DNA from: CATQHS01 sp965203375
Lineage (GTDB): Bacteria > Actinomycetota > Acidimicrobiia > Acidimicrobiales > Aldehydirespiratoraceae
DNA length: 64,000 bases
Direction of reading: 5' to 3'
Assembly (NCBI GenBank): GCA_965203375.1
Contig: OZ241886.1
Location: 3,038,001-3,102,000, forward strand
The notes beneath the pieces are model-generated. The model was given only the letters and a program-made list of their open reading frames with translations, searched no databases and had not been told where the DNA came from. The position numbers were made by a program, and so were the translations under genes. Of this stretch, positions 16,071 through 24,571 are shown one piece after another (position 1 is the first letter of the stretch; each line of letters opens with the position of its first letter).

Positions 16071-17150
16071 TCAGCGGGCGGGCTCGGCCTCACTGCTTTG
16101 GAGCTGGGTCTGCCGCTCGTCATGCACCAGGGCGTCGCTCAGCTCGTCGAGCTCGCCGGCCAGCACCCGGTCGAGCTTGTGGAGGGTCAGCCCGATGCGA
16201 TGGTCGGTGACCCGGTTCTCCCTGAAGTTGTAGGTGCGGATCTTCTCGGACCGGTCGCCCCCGCTCACCTGGCTGCGCCGCAGCTCCGACTGCTCGGCCC
16301 GGGCCCGCTCCTGCTCCAGCCCCAGCAGCCTGGCCCGCAGCACCCGCAGGGCCTTCTGCTTGTTCTGGAGCTGGCTTTTCTCGTCCTGCATGGCCACCAC
16401 TAGGCCGCTGGGGCGATGGGTCACCCGGACGGCGGAGTCGGTGGTGTTGACCGACTGGCCCCCCGGTCCCGACGACCGGAAGACGTCGATGTCGAGGTCG
16501 GCCTCGTCAATGCGCACGTCGGCCTCCTGGGCCTCGGGCAGCACCGAGACGGTGGCCGAGCTGGTATGGACCCGGCCCTGGGACTCGGTGACCGGGACCC
16601 GCTGGACCCGGTGGATGCCGGCCTCGTGCTTGAGGCGGGTCCACACCGACGGGCCCGACACCAGCCCGGTGGCCTCGCTGTAGCCGCCCAGGTCCGAGGG
16701 GGAGGCCGTCAGCACCTCGAACCGCCACCGGAGGCGCTTGGCGAAGGCCTGGTACATGCCCAGCAGGTCGCCGGCGAACAGGTTGGCCTCCTCGCCCCCG
16801 GCCGCCCCCCTTATCTCGATGATGACGTTGCGGTTGTCGTTGGGGTCCCGGGGCACCAGCAGGCCCCCCAGCTCCTCGGTCAGCGTCTCGACCGCCTCTT
16901 CAAGGTCGTCAAGCAACTGGCGCAGCTCGGCCCGGTCCGGGCCCTCGGCCTCGGCCAGCATCCGCCGGGCCTCGTCCCGGTCGTCGGCCGCGGCCCGCAG
17001 CCGCCGGCCGGCGGCCACTATCTCGGTGAGCTGCTTGAAGCGGCGGCCCAGCTCGGCCAGACGCGGTGGGTCGGACTGCACGGCCGGGTCGCCGAGACGG
17101 ATCTCCACCTCGGCCAGCTCCGCTTCAAGCCCGGCAATCCGCTCCAGCAC
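16071..17150 (-). CDS. prfA: Peptide chain release factor 1
   Basis: RF1 recognises UAA and UAG and triggers peptide release. The GGQ motif is in FRSSGPGGQSVNTTDSA, and the adjoining MQDEKSQLQNKQKAL and RTYNFRENRVTDHRIG segments are typical. The protein is 359 residues from the GTG at 17150. That start is supported by TAGCCT (17158-17163) 7 nt upstream and by the match of VLERIAGLEAELAEVE to the family N-terminus; an ATG at 17183 is an alternative. In related genomes prfA follows rpmE; here it follows an ATPase gene. RF1 does not read UGA, so it does not compete at the Sec codon at 49925. Confidence 0.95.
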   Translation of the reverse strand: MLERIAGLEAELAEVEIRLGDPAVQSDPPRLAELGRRFKQLTEIVAAGRRLRAAADDRDEARRMLAEAEGPDRAELRQLLDDLEEAVETLTEELGGLLVPRDPNDNRNVIIEIRGAAGGEEANLFAGDLLGMYQAFAKRLRWRFEVLTASPSDLGGYSEATGLVSGPSVWTRLKHEAGIHRVQRVPVTESQGRVHTSSATVSVLPEAQEADVRIDEADLDIDVFRSSGPGGQSVNTTDSAVRVTHRPSGLVVAMQDEKSQLQNKQKALRVLRARLLGLEQERARAEQSELRRSQVSGGDRSEKIRTYNFRENRVTDHRIGLTLHKLDRVLAGELDELSDALVHDERQTQLQSSEAEPAR

Positions 17151-17247
17151 CAACCCGAGGCTACCGGGGCACCTCGAAAGCATTGGGGCCGCCCGGGTTG
17201 CGGCGCCTGGGACATAGACGTGATCCGCGTGAGAATTGCGCGAGCCT

Positions 17248-18525
17248 TCATGGCCCCAGTGCGGCGATCGGCACCACCGACACTCCGTCGTCTCGCTGAT
17301 AGCCATAACCGGTTGCGGTGACCACCAGCTTGTTGGCCGGCTCGCCCCGCTCGCCGGCGTCAATGGTCGCACAGGTCTTGAGCAGCGATCGGGCGGCCTC
17401 GTCCACCCTGGCCGCTCCCAGCTTGACCTCGACTGGCAGCCAGCTCCCATCGCGCCGCTCCACGACTGCGTCGAGTTCGTCCCCGTAGCTGCTTCGGCAG
17501 TGATAGACCTCAGCCTTGTTGGCGGCCGCGTAGACGCGCAGATCACGGACGACCAGAGACTCGAACAGCAGGCCCAGCGTCTCAAGGTCGTCCAGCAGCC
17601 GCTGCGGCGTGGCACCCAAGACCGCAGCGGCCAGCGACGGGTCGGTGAAGTGGCGCTTGGGCGATTGCTGCAATACGGCCCGAGAGCGCAAGCGGGCTGG
17701 CCATGCCGGCAGATCCTCCACCAAGAACACCCTCTGAAGCGCATCCAGATAGTTGGCCGTGGCGTTCCAACTGAGCGGGGGCTCCCCGGCCACATCGCGT
17801 GCCAGCGTGCTCAACGATGCCGTGGTGGAGGTGTGGCGGCCGAGCGACGCCAACAGGCGCCGGACCCGGCCCGGGTTGTGGCGCGTCCCGGACGCCGCGG
17901 GAAGGTCCACTCGGGCCATCTCGTCCAGATAGCCCTCCAACAACTCTTGGGCCGCGGCGACAGGCCGGTCCAGGTTGCGGGGCCACCCGCCCCGACAGAC
18001 GATCTCAGCTATCTCGGGAACCGTCACCGATGGCGCGGGAGCGTCGCACGGCCCCCCGTCAAGCAGTGCGCCCAGCGACACGCAGCCGTCAGACTGACCG
18101 CCCTCGGCCAGCGACATCGGGCGCATGCGCACACGGCGCACCCTCCCCGCCCCCGAATGTCGGGTTATGTCATCGGGAGGCTGAGCCGAACCGGTGAGGA
18201 TGAAACAGCCCACCTCGCGTCCCTCGTCGACCACATGCTTGGCCGCGTCCCATATGGACGGGACGATCTGCCATTCGTCCACAAGACGCGGCCGAGCACC
18301 CTCGAGCACGTGCCGGGGCACAATCTCCGCGGTTTGGCGGGCGGCCGGGGCATCGGCGAGCGGCACCTGGCTGCGGGCGTGGCGAAGCCCTGTCCAGGTC
18401 TTGCCGCACCCTTTGACCCCTTCCACGACCACGATGGGGACCGCTTCAAGGGCGGCGGCCATCTCTGAGTCGGCCACCCGAGGCAGATATCCGGGCGGTG
18501 ACAAGGGCCCAGGCTTGAATACCAT
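17248..18525 (-). CDS. AAA+ ATPase with DUF4143-type C-terminus (copy 2)
   Basis: The 425-residue protein shares the architecture of copy 1 but little sequence. Walker A is GVKGCGKTWTGL (about residues 36-47), Walker B is RLVDEWQIVPSIWD, and GCFILTGSAQPP is the sensor strand. The C-terminal part has VYHCRSSYGDELDAVVERRD and WLPVEVKLG, the DUF4143 nuclease-like acidic and ExK residues. A good promoter (TTGCCA, 16 nt, GATACT) lies 9 nt before the ATG in a short AT-rich patch. It is transcribed toward prfA and is probably an acquired gene at the border of the displaced prfA-wecA block. Function is unknown; related proteins occur in defence islands. Confidence 0.85.
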   Translation of the reverse strand: MVFKPGPLSPPGYLPRVADSEMAAALEAVPIVVVEGVKGCGKTWTGLRHARSQVPLADAPAARQTAEIVPRHVLEGARPRLVDEWQIVPSIWDAAKHVVDEGREVGCFILTGSAQPPDDITRHSGAGRVRRVRMRPMSLAEGGQSDGCVSLGALLDGGPCDAPAPSVTVPEIAEIVCRGGWPRNLDRPVAAAQELLEGYLDEMARVDLPAASGTRHNPGRVRRLLASLGRHTSTTASLSTLARDVAGEPPLSWNATANYLDALQRVFLVEDLPAWPARLRSRAVLQQSPKRHFTDPSLAAAVLGATPQRLLDDLETLGLLFESLVVRDLRVYAAANKAEVYHCRSSYGDELDAVVERRDGSWLPVEVKLGAARVDEAARSLLKTCATIDAGERGEPANKLVVTATGYGYQRDDGVSVVPIAALGP

Positions 18526-18534
18526 AAGAACTAG

Positions 18535-18581
18535 AGTATCAAATGTTATAAGATTTTGGCAATTCAGATTATAAAAATCTG
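18535..18581 (-). promoter_or_regulatory. Promoter and palindrome upstream of ATPase copy 2
   Basis: TTGCCA (18557-18562) and GATACT (18535-18540) are separated by 16 nt and end 9 nt before the ATG at 18525. Just upstream, CAGATT-ataaa-AATCTG forms an inverted repeat at 18565-18581. The string ATTCAGATT is shared with the palindrome of ATPase copy 1. The 18526-18642 gap otherwise holds only AT-rich DNA. Confidence 0.5.
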
Positions 18582-18642
18582 GAGGACAATGTAATAGATT
18601 TCAGACGTGATCGGTGGGTTTCAGGGGCGGTCAACCGGCCGG

Positions 18643-19233
18643 TTACCGAGACTGCGCCTTCGACAGTGCTTCCAGGAATTCTGCCACCGCGGCCACGATC
18701 TCGGCGTCGGCGGCCGGGCCGGGGTCGTGGCGCTGGCCCTTCAGTAGCTTCAGGGTGACCGGACCGCCGACGGCGGCCAGCTCCCGCTCCAGTTCCTCGG
18801 GGGTCCCGAAGGGGTCGCGGTCGCCGTTGACTACCAGGGCGGGAACATCGACCGCGCCGAAGTGCTCGACCCTGAGGCGCTCGGGGCGGCCCGGCGGGTG
18901 CAGCGGGTAGCTGAGCAACACCAGCCCGGCTGCGTCGAGGCCCTCGGCCACCGCCATAGAGCACATGCGCCCGCCCATGGACCGCCCGCCCATCACTAAG
19001 CCGCCGATGGGAGCGCCGATCCGGGCCGCGAACGCCTCCGCCTCGTCCCGCACCTCGGCGATGAGCTTGGGAGGCCGGTCCGGGGCCCGGCGGCCCGCGG
19101 CCCGGTATCCGAACTCCATGCGCCGCACCGGGATTCCCAAGCGCCCCTCGACGTGGTCGTCGAGCGCCACCAGGGTCCGGTGATCGGCACCCCCTCCGGC
19201 CCCGTGGGCGAGCAGCAGCCCGGCTACCGGCAT
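18643..19233 (-). CDS. Alpha/beta-hydrolase of the dienelactone hydrolase / KANSL3-TEX30 type
   Basis: The 196-residue protein has LLLAHGAGGG near the N-terminus (oxyanion region), the nucleophile elbow VMGGRSMGGRM with the serine, and acid/histidine segments VNGDRDPFG and GQRHDPG. These complete a Ser-Asp-His triad. The short length and the GGRSMGGRM elbow match the small bacterial KANSL3/TEX30-like hydrolases. Substrate is unknown. It lies convergent with none; the divergent restriction-modification genes begin 130 bp away. TAACGT upstream of the ATG may be the -10. Confidence 0.85.
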   Translation of the reverse strand: MPVAGLLLAHGAGGGADHRTLVALDDHVEGRLGIPVRRMEFGYRAAGRRAPDRPPKLIAEVRDEAEAFAARIGAPIGGLVMGGRSMGGRMCSMAVAEGLDAAGLVLLSYPLHPPGRPERLRVEHFGAVDVPALVVNGDRDPFGTPEELERELAAVGGPVTLKLLKGQRHDPGPAADAEIVAAVAEFLEALSKAQSR

Positions 19234-19306
19234 CGTCGCCCGACGTTAGCGGTGTCACACCCCCCGCCTACGTTGTCACCGGGTCAGCACTTCCCCCTTG
19301 GAAACC

Positions 19307-19382
19307 AACCGGCCGCCCGAACAGCGGCCGGCCCCAAACGAGGAGTCCGACCATGACCAACCGCGGTGACTGCGATGCGTAG
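19307..19382 (+). promoter_or_regulatory. Hairpin and 9-codon leader frame ahead of the DNA methyltransferase
   Basis: CCGGCCGC and GCGGCCGG form an 8-bp inverted repeat at about 19307-19329. It is followed by GAGGAG and an ATG at 19353 that opens a 9-codon frame (MTNRGDCDA) ending at the TAG at 19380. The methyltransferase frame starts inside it (GTG 19366 or ATG 19375). The good ribosome-binding site therefore serves the short frame, suggesting translational coupling or attenuation. Confidence 0.35.
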
Positions 19383-20475
19383 GCTGCCACTGGGACGCGA
19401 AGAAGGGGGCCGGGTGCCTGGCAAGGACGGCTGCGGCGGCGCGTGGTCGGTGTTCAGAGGCGACGCTCTCGACGCGTACGCGTTATGGCCCGCCCCGTCC
19501 GCGATCATCTCCGACGGCGCCTACGGCGTCGGGGGGTTCCCCGGCGATCCCCGAACCGCGGATGGGCTCGTCGACTGGTACGAGCCCCACGTCGAGTCGT
19601 GGGCCAAGCACGCCCGCCCGTCTTCCACTTTGTGGTTCTGGAACACCGAGTTGGGGTGGGCGACGGTCCACCCCCTGCTCGTCAGCCACGGCTGGGACTA
19701 CGTCCAGACCGTCGTGTGGGACAAGGGCGTCGGCCACATAGCCGGGAATGTCAACGGCGACACCATCCGGCGCTTCCCGGTGGTGACCGAGGTGTGCGTC
19801 TTCTACCGGCGCCGCCTCGAGTTCCCCACGCCCGACGGGGTGATGTCGGCCAAGCAGTGGCTGCGCTACGAATGGCGGCGAGCCGGCCTGCCGCTGCACA
19901 GAGCCAACCAGGCCTGCGGGGTGGCCAACGCCGCCACCCGCAAGTACCTGACGCAGGACTGGCTGTGGTATCTGCCCCCGGCGGAGATGATGGAGCGGCT
20001 CGTCAGCTACGCCAACGAGCACGGGCGAGCCGACGGAGCCCCGTATTTCTCCCTCGACGGCGCCGCGCCCGTCACCGGCGCGGAGTGGGCCAAGCTGCGC
20101 GACGCCTGGAGCCACAGCCACGGGATCACCAACGTTTGGTCGGCTCCGCCGCTGCACGGGCACGAGCGCTACAAGGGCAATGGCCTGCGCTCCGCGCCCC
20201 GGGTCCACCGGCCGGGCCGAAACGCGGCAGTCCACCTCAACCAGAAGCCTCTGGAGTTCATGCGCCGGATCATCTCCGCCTGCACCCGCCCCGGCGACGC
20301 CGTGTGGGAGCCCTTCGGCGGCCTGTGCAGCGCGGTAGTCGCCGCCATCGAGCTCGGGCGCGACGGCTACGCGGCCGAGCCCGTGGAGCACTTCGCCGAC
20401 CTCGCCATCGAGCGGATCGAGTCCGCTGTCGACCGTCAACCCGCCGAAGCCCGCAACCGTGACCGACCTGCCTGA
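19366..20475 (+). CDS. Type II DNA methyltransferase, beta-class amino-methylase
   Basis: The 369-residue enzyme carries the catalytic motif IV variant SDGAYGVGG (residues 49-57) before the SAM-binding motif I WEPFGGLCSA near the C-terminus, the order of beta-class N6-adenine/N4-cytosine methylases. HLNQKPLEFMRRIISA just ahead of motif I is diagnostic for that class. The target-recognition region lies between. The downstream endonuclease gene overlaps its end by 17 bp, so this is the protective half of a restriction-modification system. The start is ambiguous (GTG 19366, ATG 19375); the only strong ribosome-binding site upstream serves a 9-codon leader. Target sequence cannot be read from the protein. 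Confidence 0.88.
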   Translation: MTAMRRLPLGREEGGRVPGKDGCGGAWSVFRGDALDAYALWPAPSAIISDGAYGVGGFPGDPRTADGLVDWYEPHVESWAKHARPSSTLWFWNTELGWATVHPLLVSHGWDYVQTVVWDKGVGHIAGNVNGDTIRRFPVVTEVCVFYRRRLEFPTPDGVMSAKQWLRYEWRRAGLPLHRANQACGVANAATRKYLTQDWLWYLPPAEMMERLVSYANEHGRADGAPYFSLDGAAPVTGAEWAKLRDAWSHSHGITNVWSAPPLHGHERYKGNGLRSAPRVHRPGRNAAVHLNQKPLEFMRRIISACTRPGDAVWEPFGGLCSAVVAAIELGRDGYAAEPVEHFADLAIERIESAVDRQPAEARNRDRPA

Positions 20476-21235
20476 AGAACCCACCCCTCCAACGCCAGCA
20501 CCCGGCGACCCGCGTACGGCTCTAATGCAACGGGTCAAGGAAGCCCTGCTGGCCCTACCCGGCTATTTCAACTCCTCTACGAACATCGAAGGGATCAACG
20601 CCACCGACCTGTTCGCTCTCAACACGATGCTGGGGGCCACGATAGAAGTCCAAGTGGTCCATACCCTGAATCGGATTCGAGATGTTTGGGACCCGGATGA
20701 CGACTGGCCCCTTCACAGATTCGAACGCCAGGCCCAGACATTCCCGGATGTCCTGCTCCGACGGCAGCTCGACTCCGGAGATTACGACGTAGCGCTCGGA
20801 ATAGAGCTGAAGGGTTGGTATGTGCTGGCCAAGGAAGCCGAGCCGAGCTTCAGGTACACGGTCACCCCGGCCGCCTGCACTCAGTGGGACTTGCTCGCAG
20901 TCATCCCTTGGCACCTCTCGAACGTTGTCTCCGGCATTCCCCGCGTTGATTCCCCGGGCCTCTGGTCGGCTCGGCACGCCGCCGAATATCGCAACTACTG
21001 GTGGAAGCAAATCCGCGACACGCAAGCGGACCGCGCCATCATGTCACCGGAGGTGACCGCCCCATATCGCCAACGCAAGAACACATCGGACAAGCCTGCC
21101 TATGACGGTGGAAGCAACTTCGGACGCATTGCCCGCGTCGGCATCATGAACGACTGGATTGCTGACACCCTGAGCCGACCGCTCGCTGGCATACCAACCA
21201 AGAGCTGGATCGAATTTCTCAAGCAGCACACTTGA
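20459..21235 (+). CDS. Type II restriction endonuclease, PD-(D/E)xK type
   Basis: This 258-residue gene starts with GTG inside the last codons of the methyltransferase gene. The segment QTFPDVLLRRQLDSGDYDVA followed by LGIELKGWYVLAKE gives the Pro-Asp ... Glu-x-Lys arrangement of a PD-(D/E)xK nuclease at about residues 97-122. Together with the adjacent beta-class methylase this supports a complete type II R-M pair. The codon usage is slightly less GC-biased than that of core genes. No controller (C) protein gene is visible. Confidence 0.85.
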   Translation: MTDLPEEPTPPTPAPGDPRTALMQRVKEALLALPGYFNSSTNIEGINATDLFALNTMLGATIEVQVVHTLNRIRDVWDPDDDWPLHRFERQAQTFPDVLLRRQLDSGDYDVALGIELKGWYVLAKEAEPSFRYTVTPAACTQWDLLAVIPWHLSNVVSGIPRVDSPGLWSARHAAEYRNYWWKQIRDTQADRAIMSPEVTAPYRQRKNTSDKPAYDGGSNFGRIARVGIMNDWIADTLSRPLAGIPTKSWIEFLKQHT

Positions 21236-21299
21236 TTCAGTTCGAGTTGAACAACTCGCTTGAATTCGGTCCTGCGGCATTCCTGTCAACTGGTTCAGG

Positions 21300-22076
21300 C
21301 TATGAGGCCAACAGGATTCGGCGGGCTTCGCTCAGGTCGGCTATGCGGGCCGCGGCACCGGTTCCGGCTCCGCCGTGGTCGGGGTGAGCCTCCCGAAGGG
21401 CGTCGCGGAAGCCGCGCTGGACCGCGGCCCGGTCGGGCAGGCGGTCGTCGCCGTCGAAGCCGAGCACTCCCAGTGCCCAGGCCACCGGGTCCAGATCGCC
21501 TCCAACTCCCGTTGGCCGATCGGCATCGCCCGCACCGCCGGACCGCCTCCACAGGTGATCGACGAAGGACTGATCGGCTCGAACCGGATCGGCGGCACTT
21601 CCGTCAAAAGGGTCCGAGTCGCGGGCGGTTTCCCAGGCCAGCCCGCGCCGGACCGCTTCCATGGCCTCAGCTCGGTCGGCCGACGGCAACGACCCGGCCG
21701 CGTAGACAGCGCCAAGCACCAACTGGCCTGGCCTGGCCCTCAACCCGTCGAGTCGGCTGACCACCCGGCCGCCGCGGCGGTGGAGCCGCTGCACGCTGCG
21801 GGTGAGCCCCACTCGATCGCGCTGGAGCCGATGACGAAGCCGGGGCTGGGGTATCCGCCGCCCTTGCTCCAGTTCGTCGGCCAGGGTGAACACATCGCCC
21901 ATCAGCTCATCGGGAAGATCGGGTCCGAAGCGAGCGCAGATCGCCCCCAGCAGAACACCTCCAGCTCCCGGACCCCGAAGACCGGGCCTACAGGGCAGCC
22001 AGCGCCGCCCCAGAGCCAGCCGACGGGTGGGAGCAACCGGTCGGGAGTGAAAGATCTCCAACTCAGCCAGCAGCAC
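21300..22076 (-). CDS. J-domain (DnaJ-like) protein
   Basis: The C-terminal 60 residues form a J domain: ALGVLGFDGDDRLPDRAAVQ, then REAHPDHGG with the HPD tripeptide that stimulates DnaK, then ADLSEARRILL. The N-terminal 190 residues are helical and Arg-rich without recognisable zinc fingers or Gly/Phe region, so it is not DnaJ itself. It may be a specialised Hsp70 co-chaperone whose N-terminal part chooses clients. The GTG at 22076 is preferred because TAGCGT lies 7 nt upstream (22084-22089). There is no dnaK or grpE nearby. Confidence 0.8.
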   Translation of the reverse strand: MLLAELEIFHSRPVAPTRRLALGRRWLPCRPGLRGPGAGGVLLGAICARFGPDLPDELMGDVFTLADELEQGRRIPQPRLRHRLQRDRVGLTRSVQRLHRRGGRVVSRLDGLRARPGQLVLGAVYAAGSLPSADRAEAMEAVRRGLAWETARDSDPFDGSAADPVRADQSFVDHLWRRSGGAGDADRPTGVGGDLDPVAWALGVLGFDGDDRLPDRAAVQRGFRDALREAHPDHGGAGTGAAARIADLSEARRILLAS

Positions 22077-22157
22077 GACCCGAACGCTAACGCCGTCTCG
22101 CAACTACCGACCGCGAGATGATCACCGCTGTGCCGTTGTGGGTGGCAAGATGGTGGG

Positions 22158-22706
22158 GTGAGCGACGAGCCGGGATGGGGCGGGGTAGAAGAGGCAGGCG
22201 AGTTGCTGGCCTACGAGCTTCAAGAGTGGGCGCTGGAAAAAAGAGCCATGCTCTGGCAGTTCTTGGTGGACGAGCAGATCATGCAATTGTGGCGCGGGAC
22301 CACGCTACTCGTTGACCGTTCGCTGAAAGAGGCGATGAGCGAACTAATAGAAGAAGTAGAGAAGGTAGTAGACGGTCCACCCGACTTCGGTGCCGATGTC
22401 GTGGCCTATGCGATTAAGGACTTGCCCGGCGAGCTGCAGGATGAGATGGTGATGAGTCTGGAAGCTATTGGCATCCCCTACAAGATCGACTCCGAAGGCG
22501 ACCTTGTGGTGCGAAGCGAAGATGAGGAACGCACCGAGGCGGTGCTCAGCGAGCTGTTAGCGCCTTTAGACCGGCCCCGCGACCTCAGCAACATTGAGGT
22601 GCAAGGAGAGTTAGGCGTTGCCCGTCACTTAACAGGGGTGCATACCCCATCAGGGTCCTCATCTATGGAAACGAAAGGTCCGACAATGAGTGTAGGAAGA
22701 ACTTGA
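22158..22706 (+). CDS. Unknown acidic protein, shorter paralogue of the next gene
   Basis: This 182-residue acidic protein is clearly related to the product of 22835-23572: both begin with an EWALEKRxML segment and contain GTTLxVxxSLxEAxxEL and DEERTEAVxxEL. Each appears to contain two similar alpha/beta halves of about 50 residues (LEK..ML..FL..EQI...GTTL.V, then LQ.EM...L...GIPY.ID..GDLVV). The C-terminus is shorter and diverges after DEERTEAVLSELLAP, apparently from an internal deletion, and the DNA is less GC-rich. GTG follows CAAGAT by 6 nt. Family function is unknown; the shape recalls small actinobacterial putative signalling proteins. Confidence 0.65.
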   Translation: MSDEPGWGGVEEAGELLAYELQEWALEKRAMLWQFLVDEQIMQLWRGTTLLVDRSLKEAMSELIEEVEKVVDGPPDFGADVVAYAIKDLPGELQDEMVMSLEAIGIPYKIDSEGDLVVRSEDEERTEAVLSELLAPLDRPRDLSNIEVQGELGVARHLTGVHTPSGSSSMETKGPTMSVGRT

Positions 22707-22834
22707 GTTGGAATGCTTCAGTTGACAATCTGTCCATCGAGCGACGACTTGTTAGTCGACCCGCACCTCGATGTGGTCGATCAGGCACGCGCGAGATTGG
22801 GTGCCGCCGTCTCATGCCGTGGCATGATGGCGCG

Positions 22835-23572
22835 GTGACCGACAACCCGGGCCCGAGCCAACCAGGAGAGCCGGGCCTCGAGCAGGCGGGCGAAGCCGAA
22901 GAGTGGCTGGAATACGACTTTCACGAGTGGGCGCTGGAGAAGCGGGTCATGCTTCAGCAGTTGCTTACCGCCGAGCAGATCGTGCATTCCTGGCAGGGCA
23001 CCACGCTGCACGTCCACCATTCGCTGGAGGAGGCAGTGGACGAGTTGGTCGTCGAGGTGGAGGAGGTGGCCGAGGGCCATGTCGATCTCGGCTCCGATGT
23101 CACCGCCTATGAGATGCAGGAGCTGTCCGACGAGATGCAGAACAGGCTGCTCGAGAACCTGGGGGCCGTCGGCGTCCCCTACGAGATCGACGAAGACGGC
23201 GACTTGCTGGTGAGGGTCGAAGACGAGGAGCGGACCGAGGCGGTGATCATCGAACTGCAGGCCCGAGCCGGCGAAGCCGACCTGGTCGAGATGGACGGCT
23301 TGGAGCTCAACGAGCTGCTGAGCGCGCTGTTCGTGGCCTGCGACCGGCTCCGCCGCAACCCCCGAGACGCCGACGGCGTGCTGGAGGGGTTGGACAGCGC
23401 CCGCCAGGTGGCGCAGGTCCGCACCCCCTTCGGATTCTCGGCCGTGGACTGGAAAGCGGCCCGGGCAGCAGCCGATCGGCTGGTCGAAATGCTCGAGGGC
23501 GACGAAACCCCCGACGAAGACCTGCGCGAGCTGGCCCAGGGCCTGCGGGACGTCCTGCACCGGCTGATCTGA
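22835..23572 (+). CDS. Unknown acidic protein, full-length paralogue
   Basis: Reading from the GTG at 22835 (6 nt after CATGAT) gives 245 residues. The N-terminal 35 residues are low-complexity. Two tandem alpha/beta units follow (WALEKRVMLQQLLTAEQIVH with GTTLHVHHSLEEAVDEL, and LSDEMQNRLLENLGAVGVPY with GDLLVRVEDEERTEAV), then a helical C-terminal region (ELLSALFVACDRLRRNPRDA and LAQGLRDVLHRL). I do not recognise a function. Tandem position and shared promoter style with the preceding paralogue indicate local duplication. It is strongly acidic, cytosolic, and convergent with the MBL gene of the AT-rich island. Confidence 0.75.
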   Translation: MTDNPGPSQPGEPGLEQAGEAEEWLEYDFHEWALEKRVMLQQLLTAEQIVHSWQGTTLHVHHSLEEAVDELVVEVEEVAEGHVDLGSDVTAYEMQELSDEMQNRLLENLGAVGVPYEIDEDGDLLVRVEDEERTEAVIIELQARAGEADLVEMDGLELNELLSALFVACDRLRRNPRDADGVLEGLDSARQVAQVRTPFGFSAVDWKAARAAADRLVEMLEGDETPDEDLRELAQGLRDVLHRLI

Positions 23573-23593
23573 CCGCCATGAACCGCGAAGGCG

Positions 23594-24571
23594 TCAGCCC
23601 ATTCTCCGACAGAGCGCAGATGGCGCATTGCGATCCACAAACATTTTGTGCATTCGAACTTCGGGCTCTAAAGACGTTGGCGTTACTCTAATGCTTCCAG
23701 CACAGCACTGGCCTTGTCTACGGCCATGAGCATACAGTTCTGCTAGATGATCACTTGGCAGTTTCTGGTCGTTAGGTAGGCAGTGACGAGACATCTGAGT
23801 ACACATTACTTGACAATCAGAAAAAGAAATGACTGATTGAACAATCTCAGGGCGAGGATTCTGATATTTAGTTCGTCCGATTGAGAAAACAACTAAGTCC
23901 GGTTCAACAGCCGAAAGAAGAATTCTTGTGAACTTAGCATTACGACTAGGATCGGAGCGTGGACTAACATTGCCTCCGTGATGAGGAAAGACAAGTATAT
24001 CTGCGGAAACATCAACTCCGGTTTCCACTAAGTGCTTCAAACCTACTTCATCAAGATCTCCAGTAAAAAGGATTCGACGATCAGATAGCGAAACCTTTAT
24101 AACCGCGCTGACAGTATTAGTAGTGATACGATTTCCATATGCATCAATCGCACCCGGTCCTGTAGCAGCGAGCGCCTGTCGAGGAGCGATAACCTCGACT
24201 TTCGCGTCCGTATCTAGTTCTAAAGAGATGCCTTCAGTTAGATCAACCTTAAAGTCACATCTACCTTTTCTTTTTCGTTCATCTAAGTCATAAACGAGGG
24301 CAGCCCACTGACGACTTGTCTTCTTAGCATCACTATTGACATATACAGTGTCGATTTGAATATCTTCTTGATCCAGTAGAGCTACCAGACCCTTAAGGTG
24401 GTCAATATCAGCGTGTGAGATCATTATTGCAAATATCCTTGTTATGCCTTCCCTTTGGAGATGCTCTAGAAGTGAAGTGCCAGACCCAGCATCTATAACA
24501 ATTACCATCTCACCATCCCGTACGATGGCAGCATTACCATGTCCAACATCCAGGATGCTAATGTCAGGCAT
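23594..24571 (-). CDS. MBL-fold metallo-hydrolase, ComEC/Rec2-like, last gene of the four-gene island
   Basis: The 325-residue protein has the metallo-beta-lactamase motif HADIDH (residues 53-58), preceded by ILDVGHGNAAIV and IDAGSG and followed by FTGDLDEVGLK and FPHHGGNVSPRSD. This is the arrangement of the ComEC/Rec2 C-terminal nuclease-like subgroup. It lacks membrane segments, so it is a soluble hydrolase, possibly acting on DNA or a nucleotide. Its ATG overlaps the stop of the receiver-like gene by 8 bp, indicating translational coupling. I infer it is the effector or output enzyme of the island. The gene is AT-rich compared with both flanks. Confidence 0.85.
   Translation of the reverse strand: MPDISILDVGHGNAAIVRDGEMVIVIDAGSGTSLLEHLQREGITRIFAIMISHADIDHLKGLVALLDQEDIQIDTVYVNSDAKKTSRQWAALVYDLDERKRKGRCDFKVDLTEGISLELDTDAKVEVIAPRQALAATGPGAIDAYGNRITTNTVSAVIKVSLSDRRILFTGDLDEVGLKHLVETGVDVSADILVFPHHGGNVSPRSDPSRNAKFTRILLSAVEPDLVVFSIGRTKYQNPRPEIVQSVISFSDCQVMCTQMSRHCLPNDQKLPSDHLAELYAHGRRQGQCCAGSIRVTPTSLEPEVRMHKMFVDRNAPSALCRRMG

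Noticed and set aside
16071..17795. Long N-terminal extension of prfA to 17795
   Set aside because: It overlaps the ATPase gene in another frame; RF1 homology starts at 17150.
18530..18600. AT-rich patch as a replication origin
   Set aside because: No DnaA-box cluster and no dnaA/dnaN nearby; it is explained by the ATPase promoter and palindrome.
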